This document shows, piece by piece, positions 8,178-16,589 of a stretch of DNA of 64,000 nt (positions are counted from its first letter, which is position 1; the number at the start of each line of letters is the position of its first letter). The notes beneath the pieces were generated by a model. That model did not search any database. It saw only the letters and a list, made by a program, of their open reading frames with translations, and had not been told where the DNA came from. The translations under genes and the position numbers were made by a program. The DNA comes from Novosphingobium sp. FSW06-99 (lineage in GTDB: Bacteria; Pseudomonadota; Alphaproteobacteria; Sphingomonadales; Sphingomonadaceae), in assembly GCF_001519065.1 (NCBI RefSeq), contig NZ_KQ954261.1:100240-164239 (forward strand), written 5' to 3'.

Positions 8178-10568
8178 TCAGAAACGGAGCTTGATCTGCG
8201 CCTGATAGCTGGTCGGCGCCTGGAACAGGTACAGCGTCGATGCGCTCGATGAGGGGCCCGATTGCGCGGTGATCGGGCGCGTGCCCAGCGGGTTGTTGAC
8301 CGTCACGCCCACGGTTACGTTGCCGTACGTCCCGCTCGCCGACAGCACTTCATAGCTATAGGGCGCCAGCCGCACATTGTTGCCGCCGCTGGTCGTGCCT
8401 TCGTCGCCCGACGAGGGGCCGTCTTCATACTGGCGACCGGTCAGCTTGTGCAGATAGCTCAGCTTGAGGTGACCCATGCTGTAGACTGCGCCGAACGTGG
8501 CCGTGTAATCGGGGGCATAGGCCAGCCACAGCCCGGTGACCGAATCCTTTGACGACATCAGCGTGGCGTTGGCGATCGCGGTCAGGCCGGGCACCACGAC
8601 ATAGCTGAGCTGACCTTCTATGCCCTTGTACACCGCCGGATTGGCGTCGAGCGTAACGTTGTTGCTGTTGGTCGGGTCGACCGCGGTCGAATTCGACGCC
8701 TTGATGTAATAGATGTCACCGTCGAAGTTCAGGCGTTGCCCGGCAAACACCACCCCGGCCTGATAGTTGGTGGTCTTGGTCGGCACCGGATCGACCGGCA
8801 CATTGACGTTGCCGGCGCCCTTGGTTTCCAGGCTGACCGACAGCGCGGGCACGATGAAGCCCCGTGCATACTGGGCATAGGCCGAAAATTGCGGCGTGAT
8901 CAGATAGTTGACGGTGGCATAGGGCAGCACCGGCTTGTAGGTTTCCTGCGCATCGCCGCCGATGCGGCTGTGCTGGTCGGCGATCGGCGAATCAACTTCA
9001 CGCGTGAAGAACAGCGCCTTGAAACCGGGAGTGACGGTCAGTGTGTCATTCAGCGCCTTGATTTCATAGTCGCCGAACACTTGTTCCTGGTTCCACTTGG
9101 TGCGTTCGTCATAGTTGACATAGGCGGGGACGAGCGACCCGTTCTGTTCGACGTTGTACGACTTGTCCTTTTCCAGCCAGTTCCAGTTCTGGCCATCGTT
9201 CATGATGTCAAAGTTGAAATTGTAGTTGCTGATCCCGCCGTTGGCCGAACCCTTGGTAAAGTCGTATTCATAGCGATAGCGGTGTGACTGCGAATGTTCG
9301 TACCAGGCACCCAGTTTCAGCACGCCGATCGGAGTCTTGACATCGATTTGCAGGATGTCGCCCCAGTCGCGGTACTGGTTGACCTTGGTATAGCCGGCGA
9401 TATCACCCGCCACGACTTTGCCGCCGCTGCCGCCCAGCCCGGTGCCCTGGGCATAGACCTGTGTGGCCAGCGTCAGGCTGCAGGTGTTGTTCGACGTGTT
9501 GATGGTGTTGCACGGGTCGCTCGAATCTTCGGTCGACAGCGTGAAGTTCTTGTAAAAGAACGTGTAGAGCTTGTTGTCGATGGTGATGATGCTCGACGGT
9601 TCCCACTGCAACCGCGCCACTTCCATATCGGTGGTCTTGTTTTCCCAGTTCCAGTCCTTGCGCGCGTTGGCATAGTCACCGGGATTGTCGGCGGTGGTTG
9701 CGCCGAACTGTTTGCCATAGACCGCGACCTGCGCGGCGGTGGCGCCACCGGCGGCGTCGGACTGGTTGAACAGGCTCTGGTTGTAATTGGCCAGGATGCT
9801 GAACTGGGCATTGTCGCCCAGCGGCTTGACGATCTTGACATAGCCGTTGCCCCACCAGCCGGGCTGGTTGGTCAGCGCGCCGTCGGTGCGCTTGTATTCG
9901 CCTACCGCGATCACCTTGAGATCGCCCAGCGATTTGATTTCGCCCGAATTGACCGTCAGGCGTTCGAGGAACGTGTTGAAGCTGCCGTAGAGCGCCTGTT
10001 CCTGCAGGCCGAACTCTTTGGTCGGATCGCGCGAGATGATATGGATGTTGCCGCCATAGCTGGACTGGCCAAGGTCAGTCGCCGCGCCCGGGCCGCGATC
10101 GATGATCAGGCGCTCATAAGTGCCGTCGGGGAAATACGAGGTCGAATGGTGCGTCGGATCGTTCGAATCCTCGAACGGAATACCGTCGAACGTGATGTTG
10201 TACTGGCCGTCCTGAAACCCGCGCAGCACGATCTTGGTGTCGCCGAGGCCGACGCCGTTGCCCGAACTGGGCAGGATCGACGCACCGGGGGTGAACAGCA
10301 CGATCTGCGAATAGTCGGCGGTCGGCGCGATCGAATCCTCGATGATCGCGCGGCTGACAATCGCCTGCGGTTCGAAGGTGTGGATTGATGCGGTGATCGG
10401 CGTCGCCTGGTTCACCTTGGTCGCGGTCACGACGATGTCGTCGGAGTTGGTGATCGGCGTGGTGGTCGCACTGTCGGCTGCGGCATCGGCGGCAAAAGCG
10501 GGCAGGGCGCCGCCAAGCGCAAGGATGCCCGCGCTGGCCAGCAGCCAGCAACGCGATTGGATGTTCAT
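8178..10568 (-). CDS. TonB-dependent outer-membrane receptor
   Basis: 796 residues from ATG 10568, which follows an AGGGGG ribosome-binding site. Signal peptide about 1-27 (MNIQSRCWLLASAGILALGGALPAFA), TonB box DDIVVTAT at 43-50, plug domain to about 180 with the VLRGFQDGQYNITFDGIPFEDSND region, then a long barrel ending in ...YQAQIKLRF with a terminal Phe. This is an energy-dependent importer for a siderophore, saccharide or other large ligand; the ligand cannot be told from the sequence. It stands alone, divergent from the cellulose operon across a 470-nt gap. A hairpin follows the gene. Confidence 0.9.
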   Translation of the reverse strand: MNIQSRCWLLASAGILALGGALPAFAADAAADSATTTPITNSDDIVVTATKVNQATPITASIHTFEPQAIVSRAIIEDSIAPTADYSQIVLFTPGASILPSSGNGVGLGDTKIVLRGFQDGQYNITFDGIPFEDSNDPTHHSTSYFPDGTYERLIIDRGPGAATDLGQSSYGGNIHIISRDPTKEFGLQEQALYGSFNTFLERLTVNSGEIKSLGDLKVIAVGEYKRTDGALTNQPGWWGNGYVKIVKPLGDNAQFSILANYNQSLFNQSDAAGGATAAQVAVYGKQFGATTADNPGDYANARKDWNWENKTTDMEVARLQWEPSSIITIDNKLYTFFYKNFTLSTEDSSDPCNTINTSNNTCSLTLATQVYAQGTGLGGSGGKVVAGDIAGYTKVNQYRDWGDILQIDVKTPIGVLKLGAWYEHSQSHRYRYEYDFTKGSANGGISNYNFNFDIMNDGQNWNWLEKDKSYNVEQNGSLVPAYVNYDERTKWNQEQVFGDYEIKALNDTLTVTPGFKALFFTREVDSPIADQHSRIGGDAQETYKPVLPYATVNYLITPQFSAYAQYARGFIVPALSVSLETKGAGNVNVPVDPVPTKTTNYQAGVVFAGQRLNFDGDIYYIKASNSTAVDPTNSNNVTLDANPAVYKGIEGQLSYVVVPGLTAIANATLMSSKDSVTGLWLAYAPDYTATFGAVYSMGHLKLSYLHKLTGRQYEDGPSSGDEGTTSGGNNVRLAPYSYEVLSASGTYGNVTVGVTVNNPLGTRPITAQSGPSSSASTLYLFQAPTSYQAQIKLRF

Positions 10569-11041
10569 GAAACCCCCTGAAACTGGACTCAGTTGTTGCG
10601 TATGCGAGGCGGCGAGTGGCCGCGAATTGTTGCAGCGCATTTACGGTTTGATGACTTGGGTGTCACAAAGCGTGCGTGTCCGCCGCCAACCCCGCAGAAT
10701 TGCTGGGATGTTGAAAAAATGAAAAATTTGTATCGCGATTCAGCAAACCTTTGCAGGCGGTTCTGCCTGCCGGATAGCCAGGTCCGGACGGCAGACCGCC
10801 TGCCGCCGTCGGGTTGCACCGCGACAGATCAGGCGCACGCTTAAAAAGAGATGCCCCGCAAGGTTGTCCCGGCGCGGCTTTCCCCGCGACGGTATTAACC
10901 TTCGTGAAGGACCGGGGGCCGATGCTGCACCGCAAGATTTTGCCTCAAAGTGCTAGAAAGCAAGCGATTTCGGCGAATTGGGCAACGGGATATTAATCAT
11001 TCCCGGCGACAACTTAAGTAATCTTACGGAAGGTTTTCGTC
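10569..11041. other. Intergenic region between divergent TBDR and cellulose operon
   Basis: 473 nt without a credible gene. It holds the long hairpin at 10753-10803, an AT-richer tract around 10715-10745 and, close to bcsR, the dyad GTAATCTTAC (11020-11029) followed by a GGAAGG ribosome-binding site. It probably carries the promoters of both flanking genes. No riboswitch fold was recognised. Confidence 0.5.
10753..10803. repeat. 51-nt imperfect hairpin
   Basis: Outer arms GCAGGCGGT and ACCGCCTGC pair perfectly and the stem continues through CTGCC/GGCAG and CCGGA/TCCGG with single-base bulges, leaving a loop around AGCCAGG. It lies about 240 nt upstream of bcsR and 185 nt upstream of the TBDR start. 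It may be a REP-like element or a structured leader. Confidence 0.5.
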
Positions 11042-11365
11042 ATGCGCTCGGACGCCGCCAATCTGCTCAACAGGCTGGGCCAGAACAACTTCAAATATCA
11101 GGAATTCCGCGATAATTTTGCGGATATGGAGCTATGGCCGCTGTTCGAAGCGCTGATCCGTGACCCGCGCATTGCCGGCGACACGCATGGTGGCGAGGAT
11201 CATACCGCCCAGTCTGTGGTCGAAGCCTCACCTGCGGCAGCGCCCTCGCGACCGACCGGGCTGTTCAACCGTTATGAAGAAGCCCCGGTGGCGACGCACA
11301 AACCCGACGATGTGCGATCGTTGCTGCGCCAATTGGGCGACCGCGTCCAATCCGGAGATCTGTAA
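11042..11365 (+). CDS. bcsR: BcsR-like cellulose biosynthesis accessory protein
   Basis: 107 residues, ATG preceded by GGAAGG. The segment NNFKYQEFRDNFADMELWPLFEALIRD (about 15-41) matches the short YhjR/BcsR pattern (a Tyr-x-Asp/Glu core followed by WPL); the C-terminal half is Pro/Ala-rich and ends in a predicted helix (DDVRSLLRQLGDRV). It is longer than enterobacterial BcsR (about 62 residues), so BcsP/BcsR-like is the safer name. Its stop TAA overlaps the bcsQ start by one base (TAATG), showing translational coupling. BcsR and BcsQ are known to regulate assembly of the inner-membrane cellulose synthase in enterics; the same role is inferred here. Confidence 0.7.
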   Translation: MRSDAANLLNRLGQNNFKYQEFRDNFADMELWPLFEALIRDPRIAGDTHGGEDHTAQSVVEASPAAAPSRPTGLFNRYEEAPVATHKPDDVRSLLRQLGDRVQSGDL

Positions 11366-12117
11366 TGCCGCTGATCGTGTGCCATTCGCCCAAAGGCGGC
11401 GTTGGAACCAGCTTTGTCGCGGCGGGGCTGGCGCAAGGCCTGTCGTTGCTGGGGCGCGATGTCGTGGCGCTCGACATGACCGCACAGGACGGCCTGAAGC
11501 TCTATTTCGGGCTGGCCCCCGATCAGCGTCTGCCCGATTTCGACGACGATGTGATCGATCAGGTGACCGTCGGCGGGGTCGTGCTGCGTTCGGGCTGGCG
11601 CAGTGCGCACAGCGTTGATTTTGCGCAGGACCTGCGGACTGGCGATCTGCCGTTCGATGGCGAAACCGTGTATATTGCCGATGTCGCGTCGACCGATGTG
11701 GCGTTGGCGCAGATCCTGCGCCGCTATGCGCTGTTGCACATCTGCACGCTGAGCCCGACCGCGATGGCGTTGGCGCAATTGCCGCGCATCAGCCCGGGCC
11801 GGCCGCTCGACGCATTGACCGGCACCATGTTCGTGCTCAACCAGCTTGATGAAACGCGGCGCTTTGCGCGCCATGCCACGCTGTTCCTGCGCGAATTGCT
11901 GGGCGAAAACCTGGTCGCGCAGATCCATCGCGACGAAGCCGTCAACGAAGCGGTCGGCATGCAGCAGACGCTGTCTCGCTATGCCCCGGCGAGCGCCGCG
12001 CTGATCGGCATGCAGGCGCTGGTGACTTTGGTCGAGGCCCGCTGCAAAGCAGGCGTTGCCCCCGTTGAACAGCCCGAAGCCACGGCAGCACGGGCCGGGA
12101 AAAGTGCGGCGGCATGA
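11365..12117 (+). CDS. bcsQ: BcsQ, ParA/MinD-like cellulose synthase accessory ATPase
   Basis: 250 residues. The P-loop SPKGGVGTS at 8-16 is a MinD/ParA-type Walker A lacking the usual second lysine, as is typical of BcsQ. A Walker A' DMTAQDGLKLYFGL follows at about 36-49 and a hydrophobic strand then VASTDVA near 109. A Pro/Ala-rich tail may be flexible. In enterics BcsQ with BcsR stabilises or positions the cellulose synthase complex at the cytoplasmic membrane. The gene overlaps bcsR by one base and bcsAB by four (ATGA). Confidence 0.88.
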   Translation: MPLIVCHSPKGGVGTSFVAAGLAQGLSLLGRDVVALDMTAQDGLKLYFGLAPDQRLPDFDDDVIDQVTVGGVVLRSGWRSAHSVDFAQDLRTGDLPFDGETVYIADVASTDVALAQILRRYALLHICTLSPTAMALAQLPRISPGRPLDALTGTMFVLNQLDETRRFARHATLFLRELLGENLVAQIHRDEAVNEAVGMQQTLSRYAPASAALIGMQALVTLVEARCKAGVAPVEQPEATAARAGKSAAA

Positions 12118-15100
12118 GCAATACCTGGCGTTCATGGGCCATGCGGCTGGCTTCGGTCGTGCTGTTGCTGCCGCTGATCGTGCTGACTGTCGGCGTGCCG
12201 CTCGATGGCCGGGAGCAATGGCAATGCGCGGGCGCGACGATTGTCGGCGCGCTGGTGCTGGCGCGCGGCAAGAGCCGTCGGACCACGATCACGCTGGCGC
12301 TGTTGTCGGTGCTGGTATCGACGCGCTATCTGTTCTGGCGCACCACTCAGACGCTGTCGTTCGGCACGCCGCTGGAATTCCTGCTGGGCAGCACGCTGTA
12401 CCTGGCCGAAGTCTATGCCTGGGTGATCCTGCTGCTGGGTGTGGTGCAGACCAGTTGGCCATTGACGCGTCCGGTGGTGGAAATCACCGGCGCGCCCGAA
12501 GCCTGGCCGATGGTCGACGTCTATGTCCCGACGTATAACGAAAGCCTGGCGATCGTGCGCAACACGGTCTACGCGGCGATGGACATGGACTATCCGGCCG
12601 GGCGGTTCCGGGTGTTCATTCTCGATGACGGGCGTCGGCCCGAATTCCGCGCCTTTGCGCGGGCAGCGGGCTGCGGCTATATCACCCGTGACAACAATCT
12701 GCATGCCAAGGCGGGCAACCTCAACGCCGCGATGAAGCGCACCGATGGCGAACTGATCGCCATTTTCGATTGCGACCACGTGCCCACGCGCGCTTTCCTG
12801 CAACTGACGGTGGGCTGGTTTCAAAAGGACCAGCGGCTGGCCCTGTTGCAGACGCCGCACTATTTCTATTCGCCCGATCCGATCCAGCGCAACCTGGGTA
12901 CGGTCAAGGACATGCCTGGCGAGGGCGAGCTGTTCTATGGCCCGGTGCAGGAAGGCAACGACTTGTGGAACGCCACGTTCTTTTGCGGATCGTGCGCGAT
13001 TATCCGGCGTGCCGCGCTGGAAGAAACCAACGGCTTTGCCGGTGAAACCGTCACCGAAGACGCGCATACCGCGCTGAAACTGCAACGCACGGGGTGGAAC
13101 ACCGCCTATATCAACGCGCGCCTGTCCGCAGGCCTCGCCACCGAACGGCTGGTGGTGCACATCGGTCAGCGCGTGCGCTGGGCGCGCGGGATGACGCAGA
13201 TCCTGCGCATCGACAATCCGCTGACCGGCCCGGGGCTCAAGTGGCAGCAGCGGCTTTGCTATCTCAACGCGATGCTGCATTTCCAGTTTCCGCTGCCGCG
13301 CATCGTGTTCCTGACCAGCCCGCTGGCCTATCTGCTGTTCGGGCAAAACATCATCCATGCCTCGGCGGGACAGATCTTTGCCTATGCCCTGCCGCACCTG
13401 TTCTGTTCGTCGGCGGCGAGCAAGCGCATGCACCGGGGCGACCGGCGCCCGTTCTGGGGCGAAGTCTACGAAACGATCCTGGCGTTCCACCTGGTCAAGC
13501 CGACGGTGATGACCTGGTTTCAGCCGCGCAAGGGCAAATTCAACGTGACCGACAAGGGCGATCTGCTCGACCAGACGTTTTTCGACTGGGCGATCGTGCG
13601 CCCGCATCTGATCTGCATCGCGCTGATCGTCGGTTCGGTGCTGCTGGGTTTTGCCAAGCTGTTGCTGTTCCCGCAGATGTTCAACATCCAGCTCGATTCG
13701 CTGGTGCTCAACACCGCCTGGGCCACGTTCAGCCTGATCATCCTGCTGGCGGCGGTCTCGGTCGCGCGTGAATCGCGCCAGACCCGCACCGATATCCGCA
13801 TTCCCGCCGAATTGCCGGTGATGATCTATCTCGCGTCGGGCCATGTCGTGGCGGGCACCACGATCAACATCTCGATGGGCGGCGCGGCGGTGACGCTGCC
13901 GCGCGAAATGCCGATGCGCGATCTGAAAGTCACTCATATCACGCTGGCGATGGGCGACGAAACGCTCGCCGTGCCGGTGGAAACCGTCCGTTCGGTGGCG
14001 GGCGCCAGCTATCTGCGGTTTCGGCCGATGGACATGACCGCCTCGCGCCAACTGGTGCGCGCGGTGATGGGGCGTGCCGATGCCTGGCAATTGCCCGCGC
14101 CGCATCCGGTGGTGTCCGGCCTGCGATCGATCGGCGATATCATCAGGGTCGACCGGGTTACCATGAAACGCATCCTGCGCCTGAACTTTGCCGAACGGCG
14201 CCTGTTGCGCGCCCAGCGTGTCGAGGCGCAAAAGCGCGCCGCCGCCGCCCGCGCAGATGCGGAAAGCACCGAACGTGACAACGCCAAGCCGGGCAAGGGC
14301 CCGCTGGCCCGTGCGGCGGCGATTGCGCTGATGGCGCTGGGGCTGGGCCTGGTGGCACAGCCGCGCGCGGTACAGGCCCAGGCCCAGCCGGTGACGGCGG
14401 TGGCCGGCACGCCCGCGCCGCTGATCGATCCGGCCAAGGCGGGCAATGGCACCCGGCATCTGCACTTGTCGCTCAAGGACTTGCGGATCAAGACTCCGAT
14501 CCGGCTGGCGGGTACGCGCGGCGAGATCGGCATTCCGTTCGGCATGCGGCAAAGCGATGTGGTGACCGATGCCACACTGACGCTGCATTTCGCCTGGTCA
14601 CCCGCGCTGCTGGGCGATCTCAGCCAGTTGGTCGTGCTGGTCAACGGCGAAGTGGTGCAGACGGTGGCGCTACGCCCGTCGGATTCGGGCGGTCAGGACC
14701 TGAAGATCGCGATCAATCCCGCGCTGTTCCTGCCTGGCGACAACCAGCTCAATTTCCGCCTGCTCGGCCACTATGCGCGCGATTGCGAGGATCCGTTCCA
14801 TTCCTCGCTGTGGGCGAACATCAGCAACACGCAAAGCTGGTTGGACCTGACCGTGCAGCCGACCGCGCAAGCGCTCGATCTGGCGCGTCTGCCGGGGCCT
14901 TTCTTCGACCGGTTTGACAATGGCGCGTTGAAACTGCCGTTTGTGTTCGCGGGCAAGCCCGATCATGGCGATCTGGCGGCGGCAGCCTCGATCGCGTCGT
15001 GGATGGGCAGCCTGGCGTCGTATCGCGGCTATGGCTTCAAGCCGATGGTGGGTCAGTTGCCACAAGGCAATGCGGTGGTGTTCCTGCGCGCGGGGGCCTC

Positions 15101-16589
15101 GCTGCCCGGTGTCGACGTGCCGGTGACCGGGCCTGGGGCGACGCTGGTGCGCAATCCGGTCGATGCGTCGGGCACGTTGCTGGTGCTGACCGGGCGCAAC
15201 GATGATGAAATCCGGCTGGCCGCGGGCGCGCTGGCATCGGGGCATGGCGTGGTGGGCGGTGCGCACATGGCGTTTGACGGTGCGCGCATTCCGACCTGGC
15301 CGCGCTATGGCGCGCCGCGCTGGATCACCACCGATCGCCCGGTCAAGCTGGGCGAAGTCATGCCGGCTTATGCCTTGCAGGGCATGGGCCTGCCGCCCGG
15401 GCCGTTGACCGCACGTTTTCGCGTCGCGCCCGACTTGTTCTTCTGGCCCCACGATGGCGGCTCGGTCGATCTGACCTATCGCTATCCCACCGCACCCTGG
15501 CTCGACCGCAAGGGCTCGCGGCTCGATGTGTCGCTGAACGGGACGTATCTGCGCACGCTGCCGCTGACCGGCAACTGGTGGCAATGGCTGCTCGATGGTG
15601 GACCGTTCGGCACCGGATCGGCGCACGATTCGGTGGGGCGGCAGAGCGTGGTGCTGCCGCGCTATACGCTGTTCGGCCAGAATGAACTGGTGTTCGATTA
15701 CAACCTGATCCTGGCGGACAAGAAGAAGTGCACCGGCACGTTGCCCGAAAACGTGCGGGTTGCGCTCGATCCCAACAGCACGATCGACCTGACGCAGGCC
15801 TGGCACGCGTTGCAGATGCCCAATCTGGCGACGTTTGCGGGCGCCGGCTATCCGTTCACGGTGCGGCCTGACCTTGCCGAAACCACCGTGGTGATGGACG
15901 CCAACCCGTCGGCCGAGGCGATCGAGGCGTTTCTGAACGTGATGGGCCGGATGGGCGATGCCACCGGCGTCGCCACCACGGGTGTGACCGTGGTCAGCGA
16001 GATCGATCCCGACCAGTTGCACGAACAGGATATCCTGGTGATCGGCAGTTCGGCGCTGGCCGGAACCGAGGCGCTGTTCGGCGGCGCGCCGGTACGCTTT
16101 GAAAACGGGGCGCTGCGGGTCAACGAGCGAACGCCGCTGCAATATCTCGAAGCCCTGCTGGGCGGGTCGGAATGGCATGGCAGCAGCGATGACGCGCAAA
16201 GCGTGGTCTATGCCGCCAAGGGTTTTTCGGGGATCGTATCGTTCCAGTCGCCGTTCACCGCGGGGCGCACGGTGGTCGCACTGCTGGCCGATCAGCCCGC
16301 CACGCTGCCCGCGCTGGTCGATGGGCTGAACGATGAAAAGATCAATGCGCAAGTGCAGGGCGATCTGTCGGTGGTGACCGGCGATGGCATGACCAGCTTT
16401 GCCATCCAGCCACAATATTGGGTGGGCAGCCTGCCGGCCTGGATGAAACTGGGCTACTGGTTCGCGCAACATCCCTTGCTCATGGCGTTGAGCGCGCTGA
16501 TCGTCGCACTGCTGCTGACCGGCCCAGTCTACCTCTATTTCAGCCGTCAGGCGCGTCGTCGCCTTGACAGTGCGGGAGACGACAAGTGA
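12114..16589 (+). CDS. bcsAB: Fused cellulose synthase BcsA-BcsB
   Basis: 1,491 residues, about the sum of BcsA and BcsB. BcsA part (1 to about 725): transmembrane helices; GT2 core with DDG (171-173), DCD (219-221), FFCGS (289-293), TED (314-316) and QRVRW (352-356); more helices; then a PilZ domain with the c-di-GMP motifs RTDIR (558-562) and NISMGG (585-590). A charged linker leads to a second signal-like helix (about 731-755), after which the periplasmic BcsB part runs to a C-terminal membrane anchor near 1452-1476. It polymerises UDP-glucose to beta-1,4-glucan and passes it across the inner membrane, activated by c-di-GMP. The gene overlaps bcsQ and bcsC by four bases each. The fusion resembles AcsAB of some acetic acid bacteria. 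Confidence 0.95.
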   Translation: MSNTWRSWAMRLASVVLLLPLIVLTVGVPLDGREQWQCAGATIVGALVLARGKSRRTTITLALLSVLVSTRYLFWRTTQTLSFGTPLEFLLGSTLYLAEVYAWVILLLGVVQTSWPLTRPVVEITGAPEAWPMVDVYVPTYNESLAIVRNTVYAAMDMDYPAGRFRVFILDDGRRPEFRAFARAAGCGYITRDNNLHAKAGNLNAAMKRTDGELIAIFDCDHVPTRAFLQLTVGWFQKDQRLALLQTPHYFYSPDPIQRNLGTVKDMPGEGELFYGPVQEGNDLWNATFFCGSCAIIRRAALEETNGFAGETVTEDAHTALKLQRTGWNTAYINARLSAGLATERLVVHIGQRVRWARGMTQILRIDNPLTGPGLKWQQRLCYLNAMLHFQFPLPRIVFLTSPLAYLLFGQNIIHASAGQIFAYALPHLFCSSAASKRMHRGDRRPFWGEVYETILAFHLVKPTVMTWFQPRKGKFNVTDKGDLLDQTFFDWAIVRPHLICIALIVGSVLLGFAKLLLFPQMFNIQLDSLVLNTAWATFSLIILLAAVSVARESRQTRTDIRIPAELPVMIYLASGHVVAGTTINISMGGAAVTLPREMPMRDLKVTHITLAMGDETLAVPVETVRSVAGASYLRFRPMDMTASRQLVRAVMGRADAWQLPAPHPVVSGLRSIGDIIRVDRVTMKRILRLNFAERRLLRAQRVEAQKRAAAARADAESTERDNAKPGKGPLARAAAIALMALGLGLVAQPRAVQAQAQPVTAVAGTPAPLIDPAKAGNGTRHLHLSLKDLRIKTPIRLAGTRGEIGIPFGMRQSDVVTDATLTLHFAWSPALLGDLSQLVVLVNGEVVQTVALRPSDSGGQDLKIAINPALFLPGDNQLNFRLLGHYARDCEDPFHSSLWANISNTQSWLDLTVQPTAQALDLARLPGPFFDRFDNGALKLPFVFAGKPDHGDLAAAASIASWMGSLASYRGYGFKPMVGQLPQGNAVVFLRAGASLPGVDVPVTGPGATLVRNPVDASGTLLVLTGRNDDEIRLAAGALASGHGVVGGAHMAFDGARIPTWPRYGAPRWITTDRPVKLGEVMPAYALQGMGLPPGPLTARFRVAPDLFFWPHDGGSVDLTYRYPTAPWLDRKGSRLDVSLNGTYLRTLPLTGNWWQWLLDGGPFGTGSAHDSVGRQSVVLPRYTLFGQNELVFDYNLILADKKKCTGTLPENVRVALDPNSTIDLTQAWHALQMPNLATFAGAGYPFTVRPDLAETTVVMDANPSAEAIEAFLNVMGRMGDATGVATTGVTVVSEIDPDQLHEQDILVIGSSALAGTEALFGGAPVRFENGALRVNERTPLQYLEALLGGSEWHGSSDDAQSVVYAAKGFSGIVSFQSPFTAGRTVVALLADQPATLPALVDGLNDEKINAQVQGDLSVVTGDGMTSFAIQPQYWVGSLPAWMKLGYWFAQHPLLMALSALIVALLLTGPVYLYFSRQARRRLDSAGDDK

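Noticed and set aside
10661..10687. TGTCACA-N16-CGCC resembling an ECF41 promoter upstream of bcsR
   Set aside because: The -10 element is CGCC instead of CGTC and the next gene begins more than 350 nt away, so a chance match is likely.
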